64,000 nt of DNA from JADLHS01 sp044225555 (GCA_044225555.1 JBGAIM010000001.1:558001-622000); one strand, 5' to 3'; shown: positions 15,483 through 25,672, counted from the stretch's first letter. The notes: generated by a model not told the origin, from the sequence alone. Made by a program: numbers and translations.

Positions 15483-18077
15483 TCACTTGGTGAAGGTTGC
15501 TTTTACGCGGCGGGACTTGAGCATGTAGCTGCACCAGATGATCGCGAAGAGGACGGCACGCCCCCCTTCGGCGCCGGCCTTGGCGGCGGGCGCGGTGGAA
15601 GCGAGGGAAGGGATTTGCGCGCACCCGATGTTATCCAGGATCAGGAAAACCGCGTTCAGCGAGAGCAAAGCGATGTAGCTACGCGGGAACGCGCGTCGCC
15701 GCGAGAAGAACAGGCCAAGGGCAAGAAAGTTCAACGCCAGCAAGACGGTGTTGCCGAGGAGTTCGAACATCAGCAACGGGCCATAAAGCGGGTGGTACAG
15801 CTCGCCCTGCGGCATGGCAACCGTCTGCCAGACATGGACGGAGAAATAGCCTTCCCAGTTCTGCCCGATGGTCCCGAGCCGGATTAGCGGCCCGAGACAC
15901 AGGCCAATCCCGACCAGGATCAGCCAGCCGCCCAAGCCCTGAAGTTGTCGGTCCTCAAGGACGAGTGGCGGCGGCAGGCTTGCTTCCGCCAAAGCGGTGG
16001 CGGTGGTGCGGTGCCAATACCACGCACCAGCAGCGGTTGTGCTACCCAGTCCGAAAACGGCGATGATGACCATGAGCCAGTTGATGCGCGCGGCGAGGTT
16101 TTGTTTCTTTGTGTCAGGGCGCTGGAGGGTTTCCGTCAGGAGGGTTTCCATTTCCTCGAGCTTGGACAGATAATCGGGAACCCGTTCGGCCGGCAGGGCG
16201 GCCAGTTTAGTCTGGCACTCCAAGTTGAACCGCAAGACTGCGCCGGTGAGCTTGCGGCGGAAATGGAACGCAAAGGCATCGTGATCAATCGCCTTTTCCA
16301 GATCCGGGATGTTCCACTTGGAATCCGGCAGATGAACTGTTATCTCCTGCTGCCGCTGAAACGGATAGGAAAAGCGCAACGGACTCTTTCGGATGCGGGT
16401 GTTCGGGTCGGTCAATACACGGTAAAGATTGTCCGCGTAGAAACTGGCTTTCCGCAACTGGTCCGTTTCGTCGAGCTTCCACAGGTTCGTGACCCGATAG
16501 GTTTCTTCAATGCTCAGGACATTCGCCAGCCGGTCGTCGTTGAATTTCAGCGGTTGATGGCTGGTAATCCCCGGATAGAAGCGGGCGTAGTAATTCAAGT
16601 AGTCCTTGGTGAGATCCGTGAGGTCGGTGCGCGCGATTTCCTCGCGCATGTTATCGGCGCTGGCCCCGTGATAAACCGTGTGAACCGTAAAATCCGCAGC
16701 TGAATCATAGTCCTTCATGCGGATGGTGGACGTGGCCTTCTGCCGTGAAGCGTTGTCGGGATGGGAAAGTGGCACCTCTTCGAGGGCGCGGTTGCCGGCA
16801 CGAATCACGAGGGCTTTGCCCAACGGCGGCACATACCGGTTCCAAAGCGAACCACCCTGATGCGAACAGGTCGGGTCCACCCACACGGGCTTGCCCTCCA
16901 GATTCAGCTTTACGATGACGTGATTGAACGCGAACGGAGACGGCAGCCGATTCGCAATCGCGCCCCGGACGGCACTATTCACCAGCGCGGGGTTCGCCTC
17001 AATTTGCAGGGCCCGTAACAGAAAACAAAGCAGCGCCACCTTGCCCTTGCAGTCGCCAAACCGCTTTTGAAACGTCTCCACCGGATCCGCCGGGCGATAG
17101 GAGTCGGGGCCCAGTTCGAGTGCCGTGTAGCGCAGATCATCCTGCACAAATTGCAGCGCCAGCCGGGCCTTTTCCTCGGCGGATCTGGCTGACGTCTGCC
17201 AGCGCGTGATCAGTTCCCGCAGTTCGGCTGGACCATTGGTGCGCGGCAGCGCGTAGAGCGGCAGCGCCCAGTTTACGACGCTGCTCCAATCGGCAAAATC
17301 ACTCAGCTCGAGATAAGGGTACGGCTCGTAGCCGACGGGTTGACTGTCCTCGTATGGAATTGCCGCCAGGTTGGTGAAATTCCAGGTGAGTTCCGTTCCG
17401 GTTTGCCAGGGCCGGACGACGGGTTTCGCCTCCGTCAGATGGGCCCGTTGGTTGAGCGGCTTGGGATTGTCCCAGACGACGCGAAACAACTTGCGCTCAA
17501 AGGCCGTCCCGGACTGCGTAAAGAAACGCGTGGAGTAATGCCCCGCGAGGATGGGATTGGCGCCGCGGATGGTGTAGGAATATTCCAACGCGTCGCCCAC
17601 TCGCAAATCCTCCACAAACAACAGCGCCGTCTGCCGGCCCGTGATCATGTGTCCGTCCAGGCCGGGCTCCGGCTGGATGACGCGGACCTTGGACTTGTCC
17701 AGCCGATCAATCACCTTTCCGCCACGATGAATGACCACCCGGTGCAGGATGAGTTCCTGGAAATTGGGGTCAAAACTGAAACTCAGGCTGCCGCAATCCT
17801 GCACGCCGGTTTCATTTTCCATGAGCAGGATGACACGCAGGAATTCCTCGGCTCGTTTGGGGCGCTCTTGAAACTCGTAGAGCAGGTAGCGCGTGCCTTC
17901 AGATTTTTCAGGGCGCGTCCAGTTGACTTCCGCCTTCCAGTCGGCCGAACGCACCCAATCCGGCGGAGGCAGAAATGACAGGTTGGTGCTCTGGGCGCGC
18001 AAACCGGCTGCCAGGCAGAAAAAGAGGATCGTCGCCAGTACCCTGCCAGGAACATTGGAGTGAAGCTTCCGACTCAT
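15483..18077 (-). CDS. Exported DUF3857/transglutaminase-like protein with C-terminal membrane helices
   Basis: About 864 residues from the ATG giving MSRKLHSNVPGRVLATILFF, a signal peptide ending near LRAQ; the frame extends to 18128 but the earlier codons do not fit. The N-terminal DUF3857 part contains GDALEYSYTIRGANPILAG. The transglutaminase-like core has the catalytic triad region: Cys in FGDCKGKVALL (near residue 342), His in FNHVIVKL (near 385) and Asp in VWVDPT (near 400). Residues after about 680 hold several hydrophobic helices (GGWLILVGIGLCLGPL and others). Function in this family is unknown; cysteine-protease-like or crosslinking activity on envelope proteins is possible. It precedes no obvious operon partner. 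Confidence 0.85.
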   Translation of the reverse strand: MSRKLHSNVPGRVLATILFFCLAAGLRAQSTNLSFLPPPDWVRSADWKAEVNWTRPEKSEGTRYLLYEFQERPKRAEEFLRVILLMENETGVQDCGSLSFSFDPNFQELILHRVVIHRGGKVIDRLDKSKVRVIQPEPGLDGHMITGRQTALLFVEDLRVGDALEYSYTIRGANPILAGHYSTRFFTQSGTAFERKLFRVVWDNPKPLNQRAHLTEAKPVVRPWQTGTELTWNFTNLAAIPYEDSQPVGYEPYPYLELSDFADWSSVVNWALPLYALPRTNGPAELRELITRWQTSARSAEEKARLALQFVQDDLRYTALELGPDSYRPADPVETFQKRFGDCKGKVALLCFLLRALQIEANPALVNSAVRGAIANRLPSPFAFNHVIVKLNLEGKPVWVDPTCSHQGGSLWNRYVPPLGKALVIRAGNRALEEVPLSHPDNASRQKATSTIRMKDYDSAADFTVHTVYHGASADNMREEIARTDLTDLTKDYLNYYARFYPGITSHQPLKFNDDRLANVLSIEETYRVTNLWKLDETDQLRKASFYADNLYRVLTDPNTRIRKSPLRFSYPFQRQQEITVHLPDSKWNIPDLEKAIDHDAFAFHFRRKLTGAVLRFNLECQTKLAALPAERVPDYLSKLEEMETLLTETLQRPDTKKQNLAARINWLMVIIAVFGLGSTTAAGAWYWHRTTATALAEASLPPPLVLEDRQLQGLGGWLILVGIGLCLGPLIRLGTIGQNWEGYFSVHVWQTVAMPQGELYHPLYGPLLMFELLGNTVLLALNFLALGLFFSRRRAFPRSYIALLSLNAVFLILDNIGCAQIPSLASTAPAAKAGAEGGRAVLFAIIWCSYMLKSRRVKATFTK

Positions 18078-18209
18078 GCGTTCCGCGCCATGCTGGGCCA
18101 GCATGTCAGAGGACCATCCGCACTGCAACCACCTTGCAGGGGCTTTGTCCGGGAAGCTTACAAATCCGACCGGCCAAAAGCCCGGACGACAGCAGCGGCC
18201 AATGGCGGC

Positions 18210-19799
18210 TCAGGGCGCCGGATAAACGACCCGGAAGAACCGCGCCGGATGGTTGCTCGCGCTCGGATCAATCCAGTTGAACGGCATTACCGCAGGGTTG
18301 GTGGTGTACAGCGATTCCCATTCGGTGAGGTTGGTTGAACCCTGGATGATGTAGTTCGGCCCCACGTCGCCGGTCACCTGCAATTGAAAGCCTCCGCCCG
18401 TGAAGGTTGAACTAGAAATGGCCGGCGGATTTGTCGTGGGCACCGAAAGCGTCGCGGTCGCGCTGGCGCGATAGCCCATGAAATTCCAAACCTGACAACG
18501 ATAGGCCGCGGCATCGGAGTTGGTCACAGGGCTGATCGTGTGCGATGCGTTCGTGGCACCGGGAATGGGCGAAGTGTTCTTCTGCCACTGAAAGTAAAGC
18601 GTTCCCGGACCGGTCGCGGCAACCGAGAAGGTGGCGCTCGTGCCCACTGCATTGGTGCGGCTGGTCGGATGCTCCGTGATGGTGGGCAGGCGATTCGTCG
18701 TGGAGATGGTGTTGGTGCCAAACGCGGCGCCGTAGTCGGTCAACTTGTCGCGCCAGACGCTGTGCCAATGCGCCAGGTTGGGATAGGCGACCCCGGGGCG
18801 CGCGTTGAATTCGATCCACACCCGTGGACCATCGACGCGGAAATAGCTACCCAGCAGGGTCAAGTCGGCTGAGCCCGAATAACCCACGTACGTCTGCGCG
18901 AGCGCGGCGGCGCTTTCGTAATCAGCCAGGAGACTGGTGGCGGTTTCCTCGGGCAGATAATTCACGTAGCTCTCCATCAGCGTCCGGACCAAGGCCTGTT
19001 GGTTGGTGTTCAAGGCCGTGTAAAGCTGACCGCGCCCAAACGTGGGATAATTCTTGGGAAAACTATCGTCATGGCCGGTCTGCGGCGTCACGCCGAAAAC
19101 AACTTCCGTGTAGGTGCCGGCGAGTTGCGCCGCCGGGGTCAGACTCTGGCGCAGCGCAAAGACGGTGTTGGACTGTGCCGCGAGTGGCATGTGAATGGCG
19201 TTGGTGACGGTGTAACTGTTCGGCTCGGAGCCGGCAAACAGCGGCGTGCCGCCGGCATAGGCGGCGTTGTAAATGGTATTGAACGAAGCGTGATGACCAC
19301 TGAGCTGGAGCAACCAGGGCGAGTTGGTGGCGGGCGCGCCGACGAAGGCGATGTAATATTTATTCGGGCTGTAGTTGTTCGCATTGACGGTCACGCGCAG
19401 ATACTCGTCCATCTGGCGAATCTCTTCGTAAAAGTTCGTGCCGGTGGAACTCAAGGCGGCGTAAGCGACGGCGAGGGCGGCGGTGCGTTGCGTTTCGGTC
19501 AACGAGGAAAAGATCAATCCGTTGCGCGTGGCCTCGTAATCAGGAAAGTTCGACCAATTCCCCGCATTGGCAAGCGTGGGCGCGTAAACGACCGCGTTCG
19601 ATTGAACCGAATTCAGAGTGGCCAGGAAGGCTTGCGCGGCCACCGCAACTTCGCGGCTGTTGGCTTGTGCTAGACCGGAGGCGCCGGTCCCGATCAAGAG
19701 GCAGCAACCCAAAGCCAATCCAGGCAAATGGACCAAACCGCCGGAGAATCGGGGTCGAGGAAAAGGTGCAGGAGCCATTGGATACGTCAGATTCATCAT
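18210..19799 (-). CDS. Exported DUF3500 protein with Ig-like domain and C-terminal surface module
   Basis: 529 residues. An N-terminal hydrophobic stretch (LALGCCLLIGTGASGLAQA) serves as signal peptide. Residues about 45-350 are DUF3500: AAQAFLATLNSVQ...RNGLIFSSLTETQR, NKYYIAFVGAP and LLQLSGHHASFN. An Ig-like domain follows (ITEHPTSRTNAVGTSATFSV...YRCQV). The last 60 residues (GPNYIIQGSTNLTEWESLYT ending RFFRVVYPAP) form a short C-terminal module that recurs in exported proteins of this phylum and in the protein ending at 47044. DUF3500 has no proven function. It lies 27 bases downstream of the HupE/UreJ-like gene on the same strand. Confidence 0.88.
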   Translation of the reverse strand: MMNLTYPMAPAPFPRPRFSGGLVHLPGLALGCCLLIGTGASGLAQANSREVAVAAQAFLATLNSVQSNAVVYAPTLANAGNWSNFPDYEATRNGLIFSSLTETQRTAALAVAYAALSSTGTNFYEEIRQMDEYLRVTVNANNYSPNKYYIAFVGAPATNSPWLLQLSGHHASFNTIYNAAYAGGTPLFAGSEPNSYTVTNAIHMPLAAQSNTVFALRQSLTPAAQLAGTYTEVVFGVTPQTGHDDSFPKNYPTFGRGQLYTALNTNQQALVRTLMESYVNYLPEETATSLLADYESAAALAQTYVGYSGSADLTLLGSYFRVDGPRVWIEFNARPGVAYPNLAHWHSVWRDKLTDYGAAFGTNTISTTNRLPTITEHPTSRTNAVGTSATFSVAATGPGTLYFQWQKNTSPIPGATNASHTISPVTNSDAAAYRCQVWNFMGYRASATATLSVPTTNPPAISSSTFTGGGFQLQVTGDVGPNYIIQGSTNLTEWESLYTTNPAVMPFNWIDPSASNHPARFFRVVYPAP

Positions 19800-19826
19800 G
19801 GAGCGTCGTTACAGATTTACAGCCGG

Positions 19827-21122
19827 TCAAAGTGGATTTTCGGCCGAGTCGATCGTGGCCGGCGTCTTGCGGAATACCGGCCAACGGGTCGCGAGGAGGG
19901 CCGCCGCGGCGAGCGCGCTTACGAGAATCAAAGGATGGTGCGCGAGCGTGTTCACCAATGGTTCCACGGGATTCCGGATCCCCAGGGTTCTTTCCACAAT
20001 CCAACCCAGCGAGGCCGCCGCACCGAAGATGGCGCCACCGACCCGCACCGGGGAATAGAATTGCGTGCGCGCCAGCAAGATCAGCCACGGGATCGTCGCG
20101 GCCACCACCACGAGCTGCATCAGTTCGATGCCGAGATTGAACCCCAGAATGGTCGCGGCCAGATACCACGGGGAGAAGCCGTATTCGGCGATGCTCCCGG
20201 CAAATGCCAAGCCATGGACCAATCCGAATCCGGCTGCGATGTAAACTTCCCGCCCGGCAAACCACGGGCGGATCGCGTGCAACGCCGAAACAAAAATGGA
20301 GAAGGCGATCAAAACTTCGACGGGCTGGCCCGGCAATCGCAACCAACCCAACGCGCCAATGAGCAGGGTGAGGGAGTGTCCGACGGTGAACGCGCTCACA
20401 ATCTTCAGGAGTTGCAGGAGGCTGCTTTTGAGTCCCCGGTAACCACCCCAACGACTTCCCGCCGCCAGCAACGGCGCGGGCAACAACAACACGAGGAGAA
20501 ACAAAAGGTGATCTGTTCCCTCCGCAATATGATGCACCCCGACGTCCACCACGGAACGAAAGCCCTGCCACCAGTTGCCGGTTGTGCGATCAATGTTCAG
20601 CGCGGTGATCGTAAAGAGAATGTTCCCGAGCGGCTCGGGTTTGCCCGAAAAGACCGCCGTGTCCCAGTCGTTCCGAACCGAGACGAAGGCATTGTGGTTC
20701 ATCACCTCATGATTGATGACCGAGTAGTTGAACCTGAAACGGCGGGGCGACTCGCCGGCGGGCGGCTGCATCCACACTTGGGCGACCAGATCAAACGGCG
20801 GCTTTTCAAACTGCGTCGCGAGGCTTTGGACGGTCACGGTCCATTTTTGCCCGGCGGGGGTTTCTGGATTTACGTGCGCGACAATATATTTCTTCAGCGC
20901 GACTTCGTGTTTCGAGAGGAGGCTGTTGGGGTCAGCCAGGAGCGGTTGTTTGAAGCCGAGTTGCAATTCTTCCAAGGGCAGGACTAATTCCGCCATCACG
21001 CCGTCGCGGTGGAAATCGAGCAGCACCGACGAGCCGGGCGTGCTGTGGCCAAACAAGACGGGGGCGGTCAGCCAAAGAAAACCAAGGCTGATACCAATCT
21101 TCCGAACGAACCAGTTCATCAT
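19827..21122 (-). CDS. HupE/UreJ-type integral membrane protein
   Basis: 431 residues from the ATG giving MNWFVRKIG preceded by one Met; a TTG at 21134 is less likely. A signal or anchor helix leads into a 180-residue extracytoplasmic part. Then come about six or seven membrane helices with the HupE/UreJ signature: GVHHIAEGTDHLLFLLVLLL, FTVGHSLTLL, AAGFGLVHGLAFAG and LGFNLGIELMQL, rich in conserved His, Asp and Glu. HupE/UreJ proteins are linked to nickel or cobalt uptake, though many genomes carry this version without urease or hydrogenase. It is the first gene of a pair with the DUF3500 protein. Confidence 0.88.
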   Translation of the reverse strand: MMNWFVRKIGISLGFLWLTAPVLFGHSTPGSSVLLDFHRDGVMAELVLPLEELQLGFKQPLLADPNSLLSKHEVALKKYIVAHVNPETPAGQKWTVTVQSLATQFEKPPFDLVAQVWMQPPAGESPRRFRFNYSVINHEVMNHNAFVSVRNDWDTAVFSGKPEPLGNILFTITALNIDRTTGNWWQGFRSVVDVGVHHIAEGTDHLLFLLVLLLPAPLLAAGSRWGGYRGLKSSLLQLLKIVSAFTVGHSLTLLIGALGWLRLPGQPVEVLIAFSIFVSALHAIRPWFAGREVYIAAGFGLVHGLAFAGSIAEYGFSPWYLAATILGFNLGIELMQLVVVAATIPWLILLARTQFYSPVRVGGAIFGAAASLGWIVERTLGIRNPVEPLVNTLAHHPLILVSALAAAALLATRWPVFRKTPATIDSAENPL

Positions 21123-21580
21123 GTCGTGCTTCAAATCGAATTGCCCCGCCAGTGCGCGTCAAAGGGGGCGGCGGGTCGTGGGCACTGAGCTTTTCCGAAG
21201 ACCCGCCCGCTACCGTGCCACGGAACTCCATTACCGCAACACATTTTCAGACCCGACAATAAGGTGTCCCTCGAGCCGGCCGCGCGCGGAAAGAAGCGCA
21301 TCAGAGGGGTTTGGGCAACCGGGGAAGGAACCGTGCCGTTCGCCGGCGGGGAGTAAAAACGGGCGTTCAGCCTCTTTAAAAATCCTGCGTCACACGACAA
21401 ATTCTACTGATCTTCACCCAGTTCACGGGCAAGCTAACGGCCCGCGAAAAGGCTGAGCCAGGGCGAGATTCGTCGTGTCGAGGGGGGAATCGCTCCGGGC
21501 GGGAAAGGCTTGTGACGGGGCGGATAAGCGTGCAGATTTTTTGTAACCTGCAGGTCAGAAGCGCTCAGGAAGCGGGTGTT
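21123..21580. other. Divergent intergenic region between HupE-like and kinase genes
   Basis: 458 bases between two divergent starts, so it must hold promoters for both. I see one 8-bp hairpin (GGCGGGTC 21170-21177 with GACCCGCC 21200-21207), but no clear sigma-70 boxes or riboswitch. The kinase frame is open back to 21512, but this is probably leader sequence. Confidence 0.45.
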
Positions 21581-24500
21581 ATGACTATAAAAGTAAATCC
21601 AAACACCTGTCCGAAGTGTGGCGCGACGATCCCGAATGATGCGCCGCAAGGGCTTTGTCCCAAATGCGTTCTGCTCGGCGCGGCCACTGCCACCGAGTCC
21701 GGCCTGCCGCCGGCAGCCACCCTGGAAATCCCGCCGCTTGATCGGGTGGCCGCCGCGTTTCCACATTTGGAAATCATCGAACTCCTCGGTCGGGGCGGCA
21801 TGGGCTTTGTGTTCAAGGCCCGCCAGCCAAATCTCGATCGATTCGTCGCGCTCAAGTTGCTCCCGGAAAAACTCGCTCGCGACCCGCAGTTCGCCGAGCG
21901 GTTCACCCGGGAGGCTCGCGTGCTCGCCCGGTTGAACCATCCAGGGATTGTCAGCATTTTCGATTTCGGCCAGACGGGCGGGTTTTACTACCTGCTGATG
22001 GAGTATGTGGATGGCGTCAATTTGCGCCAAGCCATGCAGGCCGGGAAGTTCTCGCCGGCGGCGGCGCTGGCGGTGGTGCCGAAGATTTGCGAGGCCCTCC
22101 AGTATGCGCACGACCAGGGAGTGCTGCATCGCGACATCAAACCGGCGAACATTCTCCTGGATGCCAAGGGCCGGGTGAAGATTGCCGACTTCGGCATCGC
22201 CAAGCTGGTCGGCGAAGAGAAGCCTGACCTGGCGCTCACCGCCACTGGCGCGGCGATTGGCACGCCGCAATACATGGCGCCGGAACAACTGGAAACACCG
22301 GCGAGTGTGGATCATCGGGCGGACATTTACTCCCTCGGCGTGGTCTTCTACGAAATGCTCACGGGCGAATTACCCATCGGCCGTTTCTCGCCACCTTCGC
22401 AACGTACGCCGCTCGATCCGCGTGTGGATGAAGTGGTGATGCGCACGCTGGAGAAGGAGCGGGAGAAGCGCTACCAAAGCGCCGGCGACGTAAAGACCAA
22501 GGTCGAACATCTCACGCAAACACCGGTTGAACCCGGCGCAGCCGCCCCAGCGTTTGACCCGGCGCAAGATTTCATTCTGTGTCCGCCCCGGCTTCCGCGC
22601 ATGGCCAAAGCGATCATTGTTTATGCGCTGCTGGTGGCGCCCGCGTTGTTGTTGGTGAGCCTGTTCACCTTCACGCCCCTGCCGGATCACGCACTGGTCG
22701 CCTTTGTGGAGGGATCGGTCAATTTCCTCGTCACGGTCGGGGAGTTCCTGGTGTTGACGCTCCTGGCCATCGGCGGCTGGAAGCTGCGCGCGCTAAACAC
22801 CACCGCCCCCACCTGGCTGAAGTGCTCCATCTGGCTGCACCTGATTCTGGCGGTGCTCGCCATCGGCGGCTATCTGTGGGTCGCCATTTTGGAGTCCGAT
22901 CTTCTGCCGGATGCGCCCGGCCCCCAAGTAAATGTGGGCGATGGCGTGGTGCTGGCAATCGCCCTGGCTTCCATGGTGTTCGAAATCAGCGCGCTGGTGT
23001 GGCTGCGGCGGCATCGGGAGATGCTGAATCAGATTCTTCGGGCAGCCACCCGCCCCCAGGGCCCGCGAGGCACGATCGCGATCACACCCGACGCGGTGAT
23101 ACCGGGCGCGAACTCCTGGTCGAAACTGGCGATCATCGGCGCGGTCCTGGTGGGCCTCAGCCTGCCGCTTCCATTGCTTATCGTCGGTGCAGCAATCCTG
23201 CAAGGCGGAGGCATTGGCCGATTTGAGCTGCTCCTGATTTTGGCAAGCGTCGGACTGTTTGGAATGGCCGGAACCCTTCTAGGTTGGATGGGCTTGAGCC
23301 AAATCCGCGCGAGCCATGGCGCGCGGCTCGGATTGCCGTTGGCGGTATTCGCCGCATTGACTTGGCCGCTACTGCTCCTCTTGGGAGTCACCGTGGGCCT
23401 GCCTAGCATCACCCTGTTGGCGCCGGGGACTTCGAACGTCACACCGCCTTTTTGGCAATCGCTGGTGCTGCTGGTCCCGGCCGGTGTGCTGACATTTTCG
23501 ATCTGGGCCATCTACGCAACCACGCGCTGGGCGGCGAACAAACCGGCGGCAAAGGAACGCGGGATTTTGAAATGGGTCTTTCTCGCCGTGCTCGTCAGCG
23601 GCGTTGCCCTGGCACTGTGGCCACGCTTGCGCGAGCCGCAACAAACCCGGAATTCCGCGAGCACACTGGCGCCGCTGCCCGATGGGGTGGTCGAACTGGT
23701 GGCCATGACGCGGGAGCCCTCGGACGGCGTCTGGTGGAAGGCGGATGGCACCCCGGCGAACGAGGGGACTTTCGAGAAATATGGCGCCGTGCCCCAAATT
23801 GGCCAGGGTGAGCGCGCGGTGGTGTTCATCTTCCGCTCACGCGACTCGGAGCGTCGGGATGCTTCGCGCACTTATGACCTCCAAGGAGCCAAAACGTGGT
23901 TTAGCGGCGTGCAGCCTCGGCTCAACGGAAGGGTGGTAAGCGGGGGTTCGTTCGTCACGGCAACATTCCCTGACTCCCTGCTCGCGACCACCGTCCGCGT
24001 GGGAGTCGCCATCGACACTTGGGAAACGGTGGCCAGGGATTCGCGGGAGGCCAGCCGAAGCATTGAGTTCACGCGCTTTGGCAAGACGCGAAAAGTCGCC
24101 TTCCTCGGCGCCGTCGAAGACAAAGCTGGAGACACGATCCTGACGCTTACCCACAACTTGCCCGAGGAGGACGTCAGGATCCTGGCCGTAGACAACGAAG
24201 GCATCGAACACGCCAGCAGCACGCAGTTTGCCACCGGCGAGCGGCGTCAATTCACCCTGCCTCGGCTGGCGCCACCGCGCATTCGCGAGTACCAGTTCCA
24301 AGTCCGTCCCTACCGCTGGGCGGAATTCAAGGAGGTGCAATTGACGCCGGCTGAGAAAGTGCCGGTGCGCGCTCCCTTGACTCGCTCCGCAAAGGCCGCA
24401 AATACGAACGGCTGGATGAACTTCACCTTCACGGCCGTCGAGTTGCGGGAAGTCGAGGGGAAACGCTGGCTCGCCATTGACTATCTCGACGACGTTCAGG

Positions 24501-24808
24501 GCGACTGTCAAAAGTCGTTTCCGTGGGAGTCAAACCTTCCCGGTTTCAAGCCGGAGGTCCGCACCTCCGAATTTGTCCTGGACGCCCAGGCTTCACCGGG
24601 CATCCGGCATCAGCGCGTGGAGTACCTGCTGCCGGAAACCGTCCAGCGCGGCGCACTGGAAGATCTGCGCCGCAGTGTCGAGAGGGCGCTGAAGCAAAAG
24701 ACCATCCGGCTGGGGCTGGGCGAGCAAAAGGTCCTGTTCGAGTTTGGCAGTTCCAGTGACACTGCGCTGAAGGCGTGGATCAAAGTCGGTTCGCCGCAAA
24801 ACCCCTGA
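21581..24808 (+). CDS. Membrane-bound Ser/Thr protein kinase with N-terminal zinc ribbon
   Basis: About 1075 residues from the ATG giving MTIKVNPNTCPKCGATIP. Two CxxC pairs (CPKC, CPKC) form a zinc ribbon. The Hanks-type kinase domain has GRGGMGFVFKA (near residue 71), the ATP-binding Lys in FVALKLL, HRDIKPANILL (near 183), IADFGIAK (near 203) and APEQLETP. From about residue 343 a series of 8 or so hydrophobic helices follows, then a soluble part of about 380 residues. The whole suggests cytosolic kinase activity gated by membrane or envelope signals. It ends 2 bases before the GTG of an ECF sigma gene, a pairing known in this and related phyla. Its ATP-binding and catalytic residues are intact. 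Confidence 0.92.
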   Translation: MTIKVNPNTCPKCGATIPNDAPQGLCPKCVLLGAATATESGLPPAATLEIPPLDRVAAAFPHLEIIELLGRGGMGFVFKARQPNLDRFVALKLLPEKLARDPQFAERFTREARVLARLNHPGIVSIFDFGQTGGFYYLLMEYVDGVNLRQAMQAGKFSPAAALAVVPKICEALQYAHDQGVLHRDIKPANILLDAKGRVKIADFGIAKLVGEEKPDLALTATGAAIGTPQYMAPEQLETPASVDHRADIYSLGVVFYEMLTGELPIGRFSPPSQRTPLDPRVDEVVMRTLEKEREKRYQSAGDVKTKVEHLTQTPVEPGAAAPAFDPAQDFILCPPRLPRMAKAIIVYALLVAPALLLVSLFTFTPLPDHALVAFVEGSVNFLVTVGEFLVLTLLAIGGWKLRALNTTAPTWLKCSIWLHLILAVLAIGGYLWVAILESDLLPDAPGPQVNVGDGVVLAIALASMVFEISALVWLRRHREMLNQILRAATRPQGPRGTIAITPDAVIPGANSWSKLAIIGAVLVGLSLPLPLLIVGAAILQGGGIGRFELLLILASVGLFGMAGTLLGWMGLSQIRASHGARLGLPLAVFAALTWPLLLLLGVTVGLPSITLLAPGTSNVTPPFWQSLVLLVPAGVLTFSIWAIYATTRWAANKPAAKERGILKWVFLAVLVSGVALALWPRLREPQQTRNSASTLAPLPDGVVELVAMTREPSDGVWWKADGTPANEGTFEKYGAVPQIGQGERAVVFIFRSRDSERRDASRTYDLQGAKTWFSGVQPRLNGRVVSGGSFVTATFPDSLLATTVRVGVAIDTWETVARDSREASRSIEFTRFGKTRKVAFLGAVEDKAGDTILTLTHNLPEEDVRILAVDNEGIEHASSTQFATGERRQFTLPRLAPPRIREYQFQVRPYRWAEFKEVQLTPAEKVPVRAPLTRSAKAANTNGWMNFTFTAVELREVEGKRWLAIDYLDDVQGDCQKSFPWESNLPGFKPEVRTSEFVLDAQASPGIRHQRVEYLLPETVQRGALEDLRRSVERALKQKTIRLGLGEQKVLFEFGSSSDTALKAWIKVGSPQNP

Positions 24809-24810
24809 GC

Positions 24811-25542
24811 GTGAACACCGCCCCGCACACTTCACCGTTCGCCCCGACGCGCTGGACCTTGATCCTGCGCGCCCGGGGCGAAACGGTCGAAAGCCGCGCC
24901 GCGTTGAGCGAGTTGTGCGAGACCTATTACCAGCCGGTGCTGCGCTTTCTCCGCCGCGAAGGCCGGGAGGAGGATGCCGCCCGCGAACTCGCCCACGATT
25001 TTTTCGCCCGCGTGCTGGCCGGCGGCGGGTTTGGCGGGGCCGACCCGGACCGCGGGCGGTTTCGTTCCTATTTGCTGGGCGCACTCAAGCATTTCCTCGC
25101 CGACCAACGCAGGCATGCCTTCCGGCTCAAACGCGGCAGCGGCAGCGTGCCGGAATCGCTCGATGCCCCGGTGGGAGACGACACTTCACCGGGCTTCCAA
25201 TGCGCGGATCCGGCCGCAACGGCTCCCGACTCCTTTTTTGACCGCGAATGGGCCTTGACGGTCATGGACCGGGCCCTGGCCGGTATGCAAAAGGAATTCT
25301 CCGCGGCGGAAAAATCGGACCAATTCGAGACCCTCAAGCCGTGGCTGATGGGCGACACGCCAGCATCATCGCAAGCCGAGGCCGCCTGCCGGCTCGGATT
25401 GAGTGAAGGAGCGGTGAAGGTGACAATCCACCGTATGCGCAGACGTTTCCGCGAGGCCGTGCGCGCCGAAATCTCCCAAACGCTGCGCGATCCCGGACTG
25501 GTGGACGAGGAGTTGCGCCACCTCATCGAGGCGCTGGCTTGA
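24811..25542 (+). CDS. ECF-type RNA polymerase sigma factor paired with the Ser/Thr kinase
   Basis: About 243 residues from a GTG two bases after the kinase stop (MNTAPHTSPFAPTRW); an ATG at 24775 overlapping the kinase is possible. Sigma region 2 is seen in ALSELCETYYQPVLRFLRR...ARELAHDFFARVL and DPDRGRFRSYLLGALKHFLADQRR. Region 4 is in AACRLGLSEGAVKVTIHRMRRRFREAVR, a clear helix-turn-helix. The N-terminal FAPTRWTLILRARG is typical of this kinase-linked group. No anti-sigma gene is adjacent, so the kinase is the likely controller, by phosphorylation of the sigma factor or a partner. This is inference from family precedent. Confidence 0.88.
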   Translation: MNTAPHTSPFAPTRWTLILRARGETVESRAALSELCETYYQPVLRFLRREGREEDAARELAHDFFARVLAGGGFGGADPDRGRFRSYLLGALKHFLADQRRHAFRLKRGSGSVPESLDAPVGDDTSPGFQCADPAATAPDSFFDREWALTVMDRALAGMQKEFSAAEKSDQFETLKPWLMGDTPASSQAEAACRLGLSEGAVKVTIHRMRRRFREAVRAEISQTLRDPGLVDEELRHLIEALA

Positions 25543-25672
25543 ATCAGCTCCGTTGCGACCGACGTCGGTAGTCAGCTTGCCACGATGGAAAACGCTCGTG
25601 GGAACAGCCTGCCGGGGTCCATCCAATTCACTGGCTGATCCGGGGAGACGATGCCAGCCGCAAGTCAGGAAG

